Below are positions 24,078 through 35,158 of a stretch of 64,000 nt of DNA, in pieces (position 1 is the stretch's first letter; each line of letters opens with the position of its first letter). The translations under genes were made by a program, and so were the position numbers. This stretch comes from Hyalella azteca (taxonomy: Eukaryota; Arthropoda; Malacostraca; Amphipoda; Hyalellidae): NCBI RefSeq assembly GCF_000764305.2, contig NW_025938979.1, positions 1-64,000 of the forward strand. The letters run 5' to 3'. Under the pieces are notes generated by a model. That model had not been told where the DNA came from and did not search any database. It saw only the letters and a list, made by a program, of their open reading frames with translations.

Positions 24078-24325
24078 AACAATATTGACATCGCACATGC
24101 ATTATTCTATAGTGTTTGAAATGAGTATTATATGGGATCATAGTCAATAATTGGAAGTAGGAACAATTGACATCGCGTGGGCATCATTCTGATTTGTGAG
24201 ACAAGTATCTATAAGGAACCTAGACAGGTTATTGAGACGAGGAAAATTAGACACAGCGAATGCATCATGTTGTAAAAAGCGGCATGAGTATTTATGATAA
24301 TATCGTCCAGTAAAATGCAAGAAAC
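24078..24325. repeat. Diverged ~82-bp tandem repeat, 3 units
   Basis: Units begin near 24078, 24161 and 24242, each with GGAACAATTGACATCGCG or a variant, then a GCATCAT core and a TGAGTAT or CAAGTAT segment. Divergence is high. Confidence 0.6.
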
Positions 24326-25966
24326 ATTGATCATGGCTGCAGAAAAGATTGATCTGACTAGTACACAACGTGGCACGGAGGCTCATAATGAAAAACATGA
24401 AACATATGAAACCGCCAGCGTGAGTGCTCTTCTGTGTGATAATAGAATCAATCTTTTTTCCTGTGATCTTACATCCACAAAGGAAATTTTTGGGTAACTT
24501 TTTTGGTACCTCATTTGATTCTTACAGACTCATTTGTTGCTATTTCTGTTGAATTCCCAGTCTTGGAGTCGAAGTATTTGATTTTATTTTTTTTTATGCC
24601 GATCCGCCTTGCTTTCTCGAACTGTTGAAATTCAGGACACTGTTGACGAGTTAGGAGACTTGAAGATGAGGAATTTTATCGAGTCGATTTATCACGAAAT
24701 TTTAGTGGACAAGCTTCAAAAGCTGACTCAACTCTCTTTCAAGCAGTATGTCATTTTGACTGCACTCAACTGGATATATCAGCGAGTAAAATGGGATTTG
24801 CTCTGCTGCTGTAATTAAAATTGGTGAAGGTTTGGTCTCTGGTGTGAACTGCAATACTTGCATACATAAATCTAAAAAAAAACTTGAACTTCTGGACAAA
24901 TTTTAAAATCTTGATCAAGTTTTACATGTTGACATTGTCTCTCCGGCCTTATATGAAATTTTCATGTAAGATTATCATGCGTTTTCTCTCGTGCGGATGA
25001 TGAGTTCGGTAGTAGCATTTGGTTGCTTCAAATTATACTGGAATATTGTCGTTGAACATTTTCGTCAAGGTTTCAAGAATGGGTCAATTTCAGTCCTATT
25101 AATAATGATTAAAATGGTATAAAATATAAATTCCATTACCATTTACTGGATATCTAAACTCACAATCTATACCAGCATTTGTGGTAAGAAGCTCGAATTC
25201 TTATGCCTGCAGAGTAATATTAACTTATATTCGTGCTGAAAGATATTTTGGTGTCGGGTATTCAGGTATCTTTTCTTGTCTGCTAGCACGAGCTCTCATT
25301 TTAGGGTTGTGAATGGGAGCATTTCAACATTCCCATTCTACTTGATGGGCTCTGGAGCATCGGTGAAGCGAGTGCAGGTGTTATGAAGTTTCGAGTTGTC
25401 ACAAGCCTAACAGCTTTCGCAGTTTCGGCACTGTTGAACAACACGGGCTATTACGACGCTTCTACACGACACTTAAGGTATGCACACGACCGTACGATAT
25501 TCGACGATCTTCGTCTAAGTTGTATAGAACTCTTTACGTTGGTTGTTGCTGAGATGAATCCAATCATTTGATGTCACTCTCGATATTAAGTGGGATTCTG
25601 TGAGGGCATTGGACAATCTAGAATACTCGTACAAAATTTCTCTAAATTATCCATGATTTGCTGTGATTTTAGAGAATTTACAGAATTTAATCCTAGTTCC
25701 ATCGACTCCCTTAGCTTCAAAGTCGCTATTCGATTAAAGCAACTGTTGATTTATCTTATCTTGATAACTAACACGGTAAAACAAAACTTGGATTGCCTTA
25801 CTTTATACGAAAATAATACATGATTTTGGCTTCATGACCCAAATTATTATTCGCAAAACTACCCATTATTAACTACAATTACGAGGCTTCAGAACCTGAT
25901 GATTGTTCTATGAAGTCATAACACTATGCCAGATAATTATCCAACACTACTTTGATGCGTTCTCAC

Positions 25967-26015
25967 CTTCAATGCGTTCGTCGTTGATTTCAGTTTTGAT
26001 CGGGCCCAGTTTCAT
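25967..26015 (-). CDS. Possible short 5' coding exon (16 codons, phase 1 donor)
   Basis: An ATG at 26015 opens MKLGPIKTEINDERIE and runs straight into a strong donor (GAAG, then GTGAGA). The one-base overhang fits the phase of the exon at 21241. It has no hydrophobic segment, so it does not supply the missing first helix and may belong to another gene or be chance. Confidence 0.2.
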
Positions 26016-26649
26016 TTTAATATTAGGGCCCAGTCCCGCGCATGGAGACCATGCATGGGCGTAGTTGTTGTATATATCTTTATTAATACACACATTAGTG
26101 AGTGTGCCGAGAACCATTGACTCGGCGGTTTAGCGGCGTCTAGGCCTGTCGTATTATTGGAATTCGTTCACCTCGTAGCCACCTTAGACAGATGAACTAT
26201 CATCGTGTCCGTAGTCTCTCGCAATTTTGTTTCGTTTAACACCCCTCGAAAACCAACGTAAGTTACGTTCAGCTGCTAAGCCATTTAAACCGTGTACCTA
26301 TTGTTCCGTCTATTCCTATGCGTTTCAATTAGCTTTGTGTTCGTGATTAGTCATTTATCAAAATTTTACTGAATCAGTCTATTGTTTTCGTCGTTGTATT
26401 TTGTTCTCCTGCTCTCTGGGCAGGTTAACGGATTAATTAAGTAAATTCCACCAGTTACAAACGCTGCACGCTTTTTTTTTTACATCAAATCGGCATTGAT
26501 TGTGAGAGCACACGGTAACCTATTGGCATATCATCAGCAGGCTTTGCACGACATGCCGACCTTGAGCGATCTGTTCATATTCCAGTATGAAGATTGAATA
26601 TGGATAGTTGCAAACTATAGGGAGAACATTTATTGAGAAAAATGCTTAC

Positions 26650-26733
26650 CATCCGAGATTTATGGGAGTTTGATGAAAACGCATCCTGACAGGCTGGTGG
26701 ATTTATGAGGCTGACATCACTGTCAGATAACAT
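26650..26733 (-). CDS. Possible 5' coding exon (28 codons, phase 0 donor)
   Basis: An ATG at 26733 opens a 28-codon frame starting MLSDSDVSLINPPACQDAF that ends at a strong donor (GGATG, then GTAAGC). Composition and acidic start look protein-like. It could be an initial exon of gene 1 if a further exon with the first helix lies between it and 21241. No such exon was seen. Confidence 0.25.
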
Positions 26734-27047
26734 GGTCTCTAATCAATACGCGAGGTTCAGGAATGTTATTGGGAAAATGAATGATAATCAGTTTCAAGAC
26801 TAAATTTTGTCTAAAAACCTAATCTCCATTGAGGCAGAAAATAATCAGAAAAAATTGCGTTGACAATTTCTGACACAAGTGAGAGTGTTGATATCGAGAA
26901 TATTTACGTGGCGATTCGGTTGTGACCAAACATTTCCATTTATGTCGGGTTTTTCCTATGACAATTTATCTTGATAAAGAAGCTCGCTCGTCACACTAAC
27001 TTCAGCGTGAATGTCGTGAGGGGAGGAGGACTATTGCATTCAATGCT

Positions 27048-27145
27048 CCGTTTAGCGGAAAAACCTGCAACAGAGACTGGCTTTGGCGGAAAAATTCACC
27101 ATGGAGACTTGGTTTAGCGAGAAAACCTGCAATGGAGTTCCTGTG
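27048..27145. repeat. ~32-bp tandem repeat, 3 units
   Basis: Three diverged units carry TTTAGCGGAAAAACCTGCAA or a variant, followed by a GGAGACTTGG-like end. Confidence 0.65.
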
Positions 27146-29199
27146 TGAAAGCGACAATAAATATGGACGCCATTGTGTCACCACAATAGCGTTGTTAGTT
27201 CGTCCATTAGCAGCGCGCGCTCCGCGACACGGTTTCTTCGCCAAGCTCAAGAATTGTTCCCCCTCTAACGAACGAGCAGCTCCCTCGGAACTCTTCTCCA
27301 GGCTGAGGGGAGTCTTAGAATTTGTGAAGATTAGATGCCAATAGAAGGGGACTATTTTGATCATAATTCTATACAGGCTTCCATTTTAATCTTTGATTAA
27401 CCGCCACTCTGGGTGTCCCTTCAATCTTTTATAATGTTCTCCCTATACTTTATAATCAGATTGAAATTTCTTCGGAATTTTTGCACTGCTTTAAAAGCTA
27501 GTTCTTTCTAGTTCTCGATGAAAGATAAACTTTATCTAGATTCTGTTTGACGACCATCACGAGTCTATTTGTGGGGCTTGCCCTGAAAAGATCAGCCATA
27601 AAGATAACATCGGGCCGAGGCAGTGACAGTGGCGCTCGAGTTCGCAAGTTGTAGGCGATTTTCAAGTAAGGAGACTCGCTGGTTATCTGAGCCGCAATTG
27701 GATGGGCGATCAACCAAAAATTGAGGATAATTTAGGAGTTTCTGCTCCAAAAAACGAGACCAAGAAGTGGGTGTGTAACTTTCGCGGTGTGGTTGTGATT
27801 CCATATGGTTTTAGAATAGCGTAAACTCGAGAGCGTTTGAATGAAAAAACTTTCAACCGATTTCTCATGGAGACAAAAGTATGAAACTGAAACTAAAGAC
27901 CCTGTGTTTAGACCTATCAAATTCAGTAAACTAAGCACAATGCTTAAATGTATGTTTCATGATTCAGCAAATTTAATACTCCAAGCAGGATTTCAGATCC
28001 AAGATCACGAATGCCGAATTGGTGGTCAACAGCAGGCCGACATTCGGTCGGCGATTATGCCGTATTTGTTGTGTAACTGAGTCATGGGTAACTGAGGTAG
28101 TATATGACCGGCGACGTGAACAAGCCTACTACAAACCAACATCAGTCACTGGCTGAGATCTGGATCTATTTGATGAATTGCAAAAGGAAGTCGACAAGAA
28201 TTGAGAAAACGAGTGTTCTCTGTTCAAATATAGCAATTTATTTCGTCATGTCGAACTCTGCAGCAAATTAACTAACAATTTGATGTCGAAAGTGTTGAGT
28301 GATTTAGTTGAGTAGCGTTTTCAGACCACTGGATCGAACGAAGAATGTAAATTGTGTATCTAAATTACGTTCATAGAAATTACGTTACGTTAACTTTCAT
28401 TTGTTTTTTTTTTAATGTACAACTCTTTGCATATCGCAACTCCTCGGCGACTCTTGCTAAACCGACTTACATTTTCAATAATAATTATATTTACTCTTAC
28501 ATTACATGTTTACAGTTTTGCTTTAGCCGGATTCAAGTTTCATCCATCAATACAATGCAAGCAGCAAACTCAGGTCAAAAAATTTCTTCAAATAATTTTT
28601 TTAACGATTTCCAGTGATAATTAGTTTAAGCATCTTCGAAGAATTGAGCAAACGCACGCACCGCCGAGCAACCCTTATATAACGCGTGGACATTCGTCAT
28701 AGATGAAGTACCCAAAAATATCAAATAAATAGTGCAGAACCACCAGCGAGATATTTGCATCAGCCCTTACGCGGAGAGAGACGAATGGGAACGACTCGCC
28801 AAAATGCCGGCAAGTAAATCTTCCTCGCGCGCTGCATAGAGCGGAAGTAAGAACGGAAACTTCAGATCGTTCACTCGTCGAAAAGTGAGGGGAGAAAAAA
28901 TGCGTTATGGATACGAGCTCGAAAAAAATCGTCGTCTGTGCAATTGTAGGACAAGAAACATGCTCGAAACTTTTGAAAATAACAATACAGTAATAATAAC
29001 AATTTAATGAATAAAAATTTAGCATTTTGGGCAATTGAGCAATAACCACGATAAGGTTCTTGGCCCATTTCCCCTAGACGAATGAAGTTTAATTATAAAT
29101 ATAAGTTGATTCACTTCAGATTTAAATACTAAAAATCATGCATAAAAATGTGAGAACTTATGCCCGTGGAAATTGAAATTTTGATATATATTATAACGG

Positions 29200-29410
29200 T
29201 CAGTAAAAGATGTAATATTGAAGCAGCGCAAGAAATATAGTAAGAAATGTTGAAGCAGTTCAAGAAGTATAGTAAGTAATATTGAAGATGTACAAGAAAT
29301 ATAGTAAGTAATATTGAAGAAGTACAAAAAGTATAGTAAGTAAAATTGAAGCAGGACAAGAAGTATAGACATAATTATTGAAGAAGTACACATGTAATAT
29401 TGAAGAAGTA
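29200..29410. repeat. 32-bp minisatellite, ~7 units
   Basis: Units of GTAATATTGAAGAAGTACAA followed by GAAGTATAGTAA, diverged towards both edges. It produces long artificial minus-strand frames. Confidence 0.85.
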
Positions 29411-29809
29411 TTTTATCACTGCTGTATAATTACATGAATAATTCGGGAATGCAGTTGATAGTGCGCATAAGCGGGATGACTGGAATGTCATTGTGACACT
29501 TGATTGATTGTGAAAAAGCTCCGTGAAATTAAGAGACATCCAAGTCCGCCATAATTCCTGATTGACAATCACCAGGTAACGAACTGTGAGTGACAGGATC
29601 AGGCGTGGGCGTCCATAATTGGATTAATACAAGGACTCGGCCACACGTTGCTGATGACAGCCACGTGGCGATATGAAATCTCTTCCAGCAAACAACTGAA
29701 GCCTTCGCAACAGGAAACCTTTCTGAAATTCATGAAATAAACAAAGGTAAAGCTTCAGGTGATCGGAAAAAATGCTGGAAATAAAATTTGGGCAAACGAG
29801 AAATACGCG

Positions 29810-29968
29810 AGTTTTTGGTCATAATCGGCTATTAGGATGGGCGGTTAAGCACAGCTGAGTTGGAACATTGAGTTGGGTGTTCGAGATACGCAACGGGCTG
29901 TAAATGTTCTGCGATGTTAAAAATCAGCAAGGTCAACGGCTATAATAAACGCTGGAACCGCTGTTTCT
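29810..29968 (+). mobile_element. 5'-truncated copy of the 17.1-kb SINE
   Basis: It matches the second half of the SINE at 17141-17385: TTTGGTCATAATCGGC, then GGGCGGTTAAGCACAG, GTTCTGCGATG and AATAAACGCTGGAACCGC in the same order. The first tRNA-like unit is missing. The opposite strand orientation confirms independent insertion. Confidence 0.8.
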
Positions 29969-30897
29969 ACTTTCGTGGAACCTTGGAACGTCAAGCGTAG
30001 ACGTTCGTAATAAAGATATGTTGAGGTTGTTGATTATTTAGAATTGACTTAATTCATCATAAAATTGTAATTTGTTTATGCGCAAGCGAATTAAATAATA
30101 ATTAGTGAAACTTTCATCAACAAATAAGCTCTTTTAAATTAACCAAATATTATTTCAACGATACAAATCCCAATGTAACCGATCGAAGTGAATAATTCTG
30201 CCTCTTTAACCAGACATTCCGGCTCAGAAGATCAATTATCCATTCAATTTCCTGGCATCGTATCGAATGTGTTCAATACATAAATAAATGAGGCAATTGC
30301 ATTAACTAACGGCGGTTGCTCAGCTTCAATTAAGCGTCCAAGAACCGGCCAATAATTTACTAATACCATTACTGCGAGATTTATATAAAGCGATTGTTAA
30401 TTCAGTGAGAGCATTCACAGGCTGCGCTAATAATACAGATAACGTGCACGCTTTAATTGCTCTTATAAAGCACTTTGATACTGGGGGCAAAACATTTTCA
30501 GTTCTTAGGTGTAATACTCACAGGAACGCTTCTCAAACGGCGCGAGGCTGCAAGACAGTAATCTTGTTGCATGCGTGTTTTCTTAGAACATCAATGAGGG
30601 TTATTTGTAGACTATATACCTTGGGTCTTGTAAAAATTGTGATTTTTTTGTCTTCCAGAGTCAAACAAAACTCATTTAAGCAGACAAGGTTTCGAAAACC
30701 TGAATAGGCGGCTATTAAAAGTAAGAAACGATTACCAAAGTGGTGCTGGAGCATATCGTAGCAAAGATTTGCTCCGACATGACTTATGAGGGCACAAACC
30801 AATGTTCAGTGTAGTTGCGCCGCCGCAGCGCCGCTTTATAGCCGGAAAATCCACTTCGGCGCCGTTATTAGGGCGCTGCGTTGATGAGCCGCCACAT

Positions 30898-30976
30898 TCC
30901 CAGTGAAAGTCTACAGGCGCGGCAACTTCGCTTTGGGTTACCAGAAGCTGGGGCGACTCTAAATTTTGTTAGGGTT
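30898..30976 (+). repeat. Copy 2 of the ~80-bp dispersed repeat
   Basis: Inverted relative to the copy at 8818-8894, with shared cores CCAGAAGCTGGGGCGA and AAATTTTGTTAGGG. A weaker partial match (GGGCGTCCCAGAATTTTGTT) lies near 61697. Confidence 0.8.
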
Positions 30977-31309
30977 GGTGCAGCTTCTCGACTGCCTGCG
31001 AGTACCGAATGAGCACCGTTTTGGCAGTGGTATGAATGCGGCCATATCGCTAATTGTGAAAAAATAACAACCCTGATGGTACTTGTAGAGTAATGCGACG
31101 CATGCATAAATTATATTCGCACGTATAACACTAATTCAGAAAACTCTGGTTTAATTGTTAACGAGTGCTAATACACAATATTATATTTTATACAATATTA
31201 TGAATACATTACATTTGGATATATTAGGTAAATAAGTGTGAACATTCACATAACATAACGAATAAATCCTACTACGTGCTCCAAACTATATTTCAATGTT
31301 TGATTCTTT

Positions 31310-31490
31310 TTTTATTCGAGACGAGACAGTCCTATGAGCCTAATCCCGATCAGCGATTAATTTTTCAACTTTCTGATGAAATCCGGAACGGTACCGAGAC
31401 GAGACGTGATATCCCGAACAAAATAGGAACTTACAAATTTCCGGAAATCACATCTGCTGAACGGGACATAACGAGACATGCCAATGTCCG
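31310..31490 (+). repeat. Partial relative of the 34.2-kb element
   Basis: AATCCCGATCAGCGA, CAACTTTCTGATGAAATCCG, ACCGAGACGAGACG and AACGAGACA occur in the same order as at 34290-34425 and 46150-46300. This copy has an open plus-strand frame (SDEIRNGTETRRD and on), but the frame is not kept in the other copies. Confidence 0.75.
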
Positions 31491-32713
31491 ATTTGAAATT
31501 TAAATGATACATTTTTCAGCGCTAAAAATTTGCAAGTACTTTAAACGCAAGGGCCAAAGCGGATGACTTATAAATGGCATTTACACGGAGGGCCCTTTGT
31601 TGCATCCACTTTCTATGGTTAGTTTTCTTGCGTCGACCACTAGCTCGACTAGCAGTCCAGCCTGTGGTGTCGTGTAGCTGTCAGCACTGGCTGCTTTGGG
31701 AGCTATTAGCGATTGGACAGCAGCTGATCATAAGACCGGCCACGGTTTCCATGCGTATGAATAGCACTGATGACCCTTAATGAATCCGCATTAAAACAAA
31801 GAGTTAAGCATTCAACAGAAAGTTATGGCAAGACGAGTTTCTAACTATAACCTTTATCAATTTGCATTGCTATCAATTACTGAGAATCGTTTATAGTAAT
31901 TTGCTAATTTACTGCTTATTGATTGATTGATGATCTTCAGGAATAAATTGTTTCAGCTAATGCGGATGGCTTGCGGAATGATAATGACAGACAAGAATTT
32001 TCACCTAACCAGTCTTTCTACGACACCTAAAGACATACACCAGCAGCCTGACGTTGGACAATGTTTTAAGCCAATATTGGCTTCATGTATGCTTACTGTG
32101 ATCGATGAAACTCCTGACATTCAGAATTGTGGCCTTCACTAGTGGTTGCCACAAATGCTCACCGTTTCAGTCACCTCATGGACGGTGTCAAGTACCAGCA
32201 CGGATCCCATTACGAAGTTTAAAACGCGTACGGCCCGCGTTAGGAGCGATAATTTAAAGCGAATCGAATATGATTTAGTATTAAACAGGACTTCTCAGTT
32301 ATATTGTTCTACCTACCATTTATTGTCAAGTCTGTCCATCAATGTAACTGCCAAATTGTGTTGTCAGTCAGCCGTCACCAAAGCTGCCCAACTGCCCATT
32401 ACTAATCAAGGTTTTTTATTTTAATCCATACTATTCGTTTTCTGAATGCCTTGTTTTATTTTGCACTACATCACTAGAATGTTTCGTATGTTACGTTACG
32501 TCTTGTTTGATATTTTTTCCTCCAAGTTATTTAACACCCGGGATACAATTTTTGATATCTGCGACGCAATCATTGGCCCGATATTAACTTGATTCCGGGA
32601 CTTTTTCCAGGGAATTCCGAGAAATTTCTCGTCTCGCTTTTTTGCCTTGTTTCATCTCGAAAAAAATATTCCGAGACACAGGATTCTACTCCTAACACAC
32701 GGACTGCATGATC

Positions 32714-32741
32714 AGTGTGATCCTGATATCAGGATCACACT
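32714..32741. repeat. Perfect 28-bp palindrome
   Basis: AGTGTGATCCTGAT is followed at once by its exact reverse complement, with no loop. A perfect match of this length is not expected by chance in this window. Confidence 0.95.
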
Positions 32742-34225
32742 AAACGCTTCTTGTCTTGCGCGTTCATTCTAATTGAGTCTTCGTTACACTCCTATTGACC
32801 TCGTTTCGCATAATCTATGCGTTCTGAAAACAACCATGAAATATCACAAAATGTAGACGACAGGAATTATTAGGCAAATTATTACTGTATGGTTTATTCG
32901 TTCACGAATGGTTTGAAAACGTGAGTTTCCTCGAACTTCTTTTTGAAATCGGTTTCTGCAAAATAAACATACAATGGTAAAAGTATTTGCTTATAATTCG
33001 GTATTGCACATAGCGTAAATAAAAGAACTAAAATACTTTATTTCGAACATTAGCACATTAAAAACTTAAAACGAGTGTAAATATTCAGAACGAGACTCTT
33101 AATTAAAACACATATCAAATATTCCCTTCAGCCAGGCAAGTCGAGAGCCAGCATCGAAATAAATCAAACATGTAAATTAAAATCGATTATATCTAACTTG
33201 CGTACGACACATACGCTCCAAGCGGAAAATTTACTAAAAAAGGTACCTGTATGATCTCAACATTGTACAATTACGCTTCACTTATTATGGGGAATAACAA
33301 TCAATATCAGAGCAGGCAATCGTTCATGCTGTGCATGCCACATCGGATCGGCCAGTCATTCAGTATATCCTTTCCGTAGCACAGACAAGACAACAGCAGA
33401 TAAGGTCCCATGCGTCGTGGTTCCACTAAAATATCCTTGCCGATACTCACGGACGTTGAGCACAATTTTCATGATCCTTTAGTTGACCTCGAATTGACCA
33501 GAGTTACTGTGTGTCTGGTAAAATATCAATGTCTCTGGTAAAAAGTTATGTCTTTCGAATCATATTGCTGTAATACTCTCTAATTTTGTTATTCTCATGA
33601 AAATCTCATAGGCTACGTGTTGTAGACCAGAAATGCCTAACTTCACAAATACTTTTTAGTTCTTTACGTAGGCCAGCTGTCTACAATTCATAGTATAGCT
33701 TTTAAGTAAGTCTGCTTAAAGACACTTTTCCACAGCCTGCGCAACCTTTTAAATCCCAACCTTCTTCTAATTGCCCGCAGGAGGTTCAAAGACTTGGTGT
33801 GTTAGGAATGCGGAAATGTCTTTGGCTTTCAAGGGATCATGAACGATTTTAAGTAAGAAATTTTCTCCTTCACAAAATGCTAATGCCCAAAAATGGTAAC
33901 GTCGCATATATTTGCAACCGTTGCCGCACGTCATTGTATTATTGAACAAAATCTAGCACATTCATTGCATTCGTGTATTTTGAACCTCCGTGTAAATGTT
34001 AGCTTAACGAAGCTTAAAATGCGAGCTGCAAGCAATCATCCCACTTAATTGCGCCATCAAGCAATCAAAGACGGCTGATCAAACAGTCCGTGACTCGCGT
34101 GATTAATTTTAACGAGAAATTTAATAGGCAAGCGAGCATAACAAATTGAGACTGCCAGATTATAGTACAAGATATTATTCCTTTTCCATGAGCAATGCAT
34201 ACAAGTTCATGAAGGGAAACGGAAA

Positions 34226-35158
34226 CTTACACGATATTTAGAATGGTGTAGAAACTAAATTAGATCCTCAGCAATCCAAAGTACTGAGCTTAATCCCAAT
34301 CAGCGACAAAAATCGAGATATTTTCCAACTTTCTGAGGAAATCCGGAACGATACCGAGACGAGACGACAAAATAGGAGCTTAAGAATTGTTGGGCAATCA
34401 CATCTAACCGCTTATATAACGAGACAGTTATAATGGAGCCTCACTCCATTGATAAATTATTAGGACGCAGCAGTCATGTGTTGATACAAGTGTTAAAAAC
34501 AAACATGTTAAGCATGAGAGGCATTATAGTTTGCTATATTCTAAAATTCAGGCATTAAAGCAACACTGGAATTGGGATAAAGGCCGCGTCGTTGAAAAAT
34601 TATTCCTGAAGCAGACAAAAGAGAAATAAAATTTCGTTGAAAGAAGTTTAAGATTGTTTCATAGTTTTTGAATAGTAGAGAATTATTTTCATGTTTAAAC
34701 ACGAGCGATTAATGAGAAGATAATTTATCGATTCAAATTTTTAGGGTCGAACAATTCTTCAAATGACCTAGGTTGATAGAAAGGTATATAGGTTTAAGGA
34801 AGTAATTTAAATTTATTAAGGACGTTTCTTATAACACTAAAATGAACGTTGTTGTATTCGAAACGTCATTAAAAAGTTAAAATTACTTCATTAAACCTAT
34901 CTTTCTAACAACCAATGTCATCTGAAGAATTGTTCGACCCTGAAAGTTTAAATCAATGAATTCTCTGGACATTAATCACTCTAGTTTAAACAAGCTAATT
35001 CAGTAATCTAATACTAATTATCTTCATGCACACCTCAGAAACTTTTGTCACAAACCATTAACAATTAACGCAAAAATAGCGCTGTCACAGAAGAAACAAA
35101 AAAAAATGGTGTCTACGTCAGAAGAGTTCTGTGAGGCACTTATTGTACACTTCATTAA
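34226..35158. mobile_element. Repetitive element, copy 1 (933 bp) with internal foldback
   Basis: It starts GAAACTTACACGATATTT and ends GTACACTTCATTAAAA. Both ends, and most of the text between, match 46084-46944, which defines the borders. It has no coding frame. Inside is a large inverted repeat (34693-34991). The arms share GTTTAAAC, TGATTAATG, CCAGAGAATT and the order GATGA, GGTTGT, AGGTTT, GAATAC with the block just upstream of the GIY-YIG remnant at 18.5-18.66 kb. It may therefore be a non-autonomous derivative of a Penelope-like element. Confidence 0.75.
34693..34991. repeat. ~300-bp foldback inside the element
   Basis: The left arm, from GTTTAAACACGAGCG to GTTTAAGGAAGTAATTTAAA, pairs with the right arm, from TTAAAATTACTTCATTAAAC to CTCTAGTTTAAAC, over about 130 bases with mismatches and indels. 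The centre contains GACGTTTC and GAAACGTC as a further small inverted pair. Confidence 0.8.

Larger units (their letters stand above)
22686..29199. other. Gene-poor stretch upstream of the gene 1 exons
   Basis: No gene is firmly supported. It contains three diverged ~82-bp units at 24078-24325, a three-unit repeat at 27048-27145, and two short minus-strand open frames with good donors (25967-26015 and 26650-26733) that could be 5' exons. Confidence 0.4.
29969..34225. other. Gene-poor stretch with dispersed repeats
   Basis: No gene is supported; plus-strand frames at 31574-32424 are short and unrecognised. It contains the ~80-bp dispersed repeat at 30898-30976, a segment at 31310-31490 related to the 34.2-kb element, and a perfect 28-bp palindrome at 32714-32741. 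Confidence 0.45.

Noticed and set aside
27002..27364. 120-codon minus-strand frame
   Set aside because: It covers the 32-bp repeat trio, and its composition and lack of domains suggest chance.
29129..29393. Hydrophobic Cys-rich minus-strand frames
   Set aside because: They come from the 32-bp AT-rich minisatellite read on the other strand.
31574..32424. Series of plus-strand frames, possible multi-exon gene
   Set aside because: Short, in different frames, without recognisable domains or matching splice phases.
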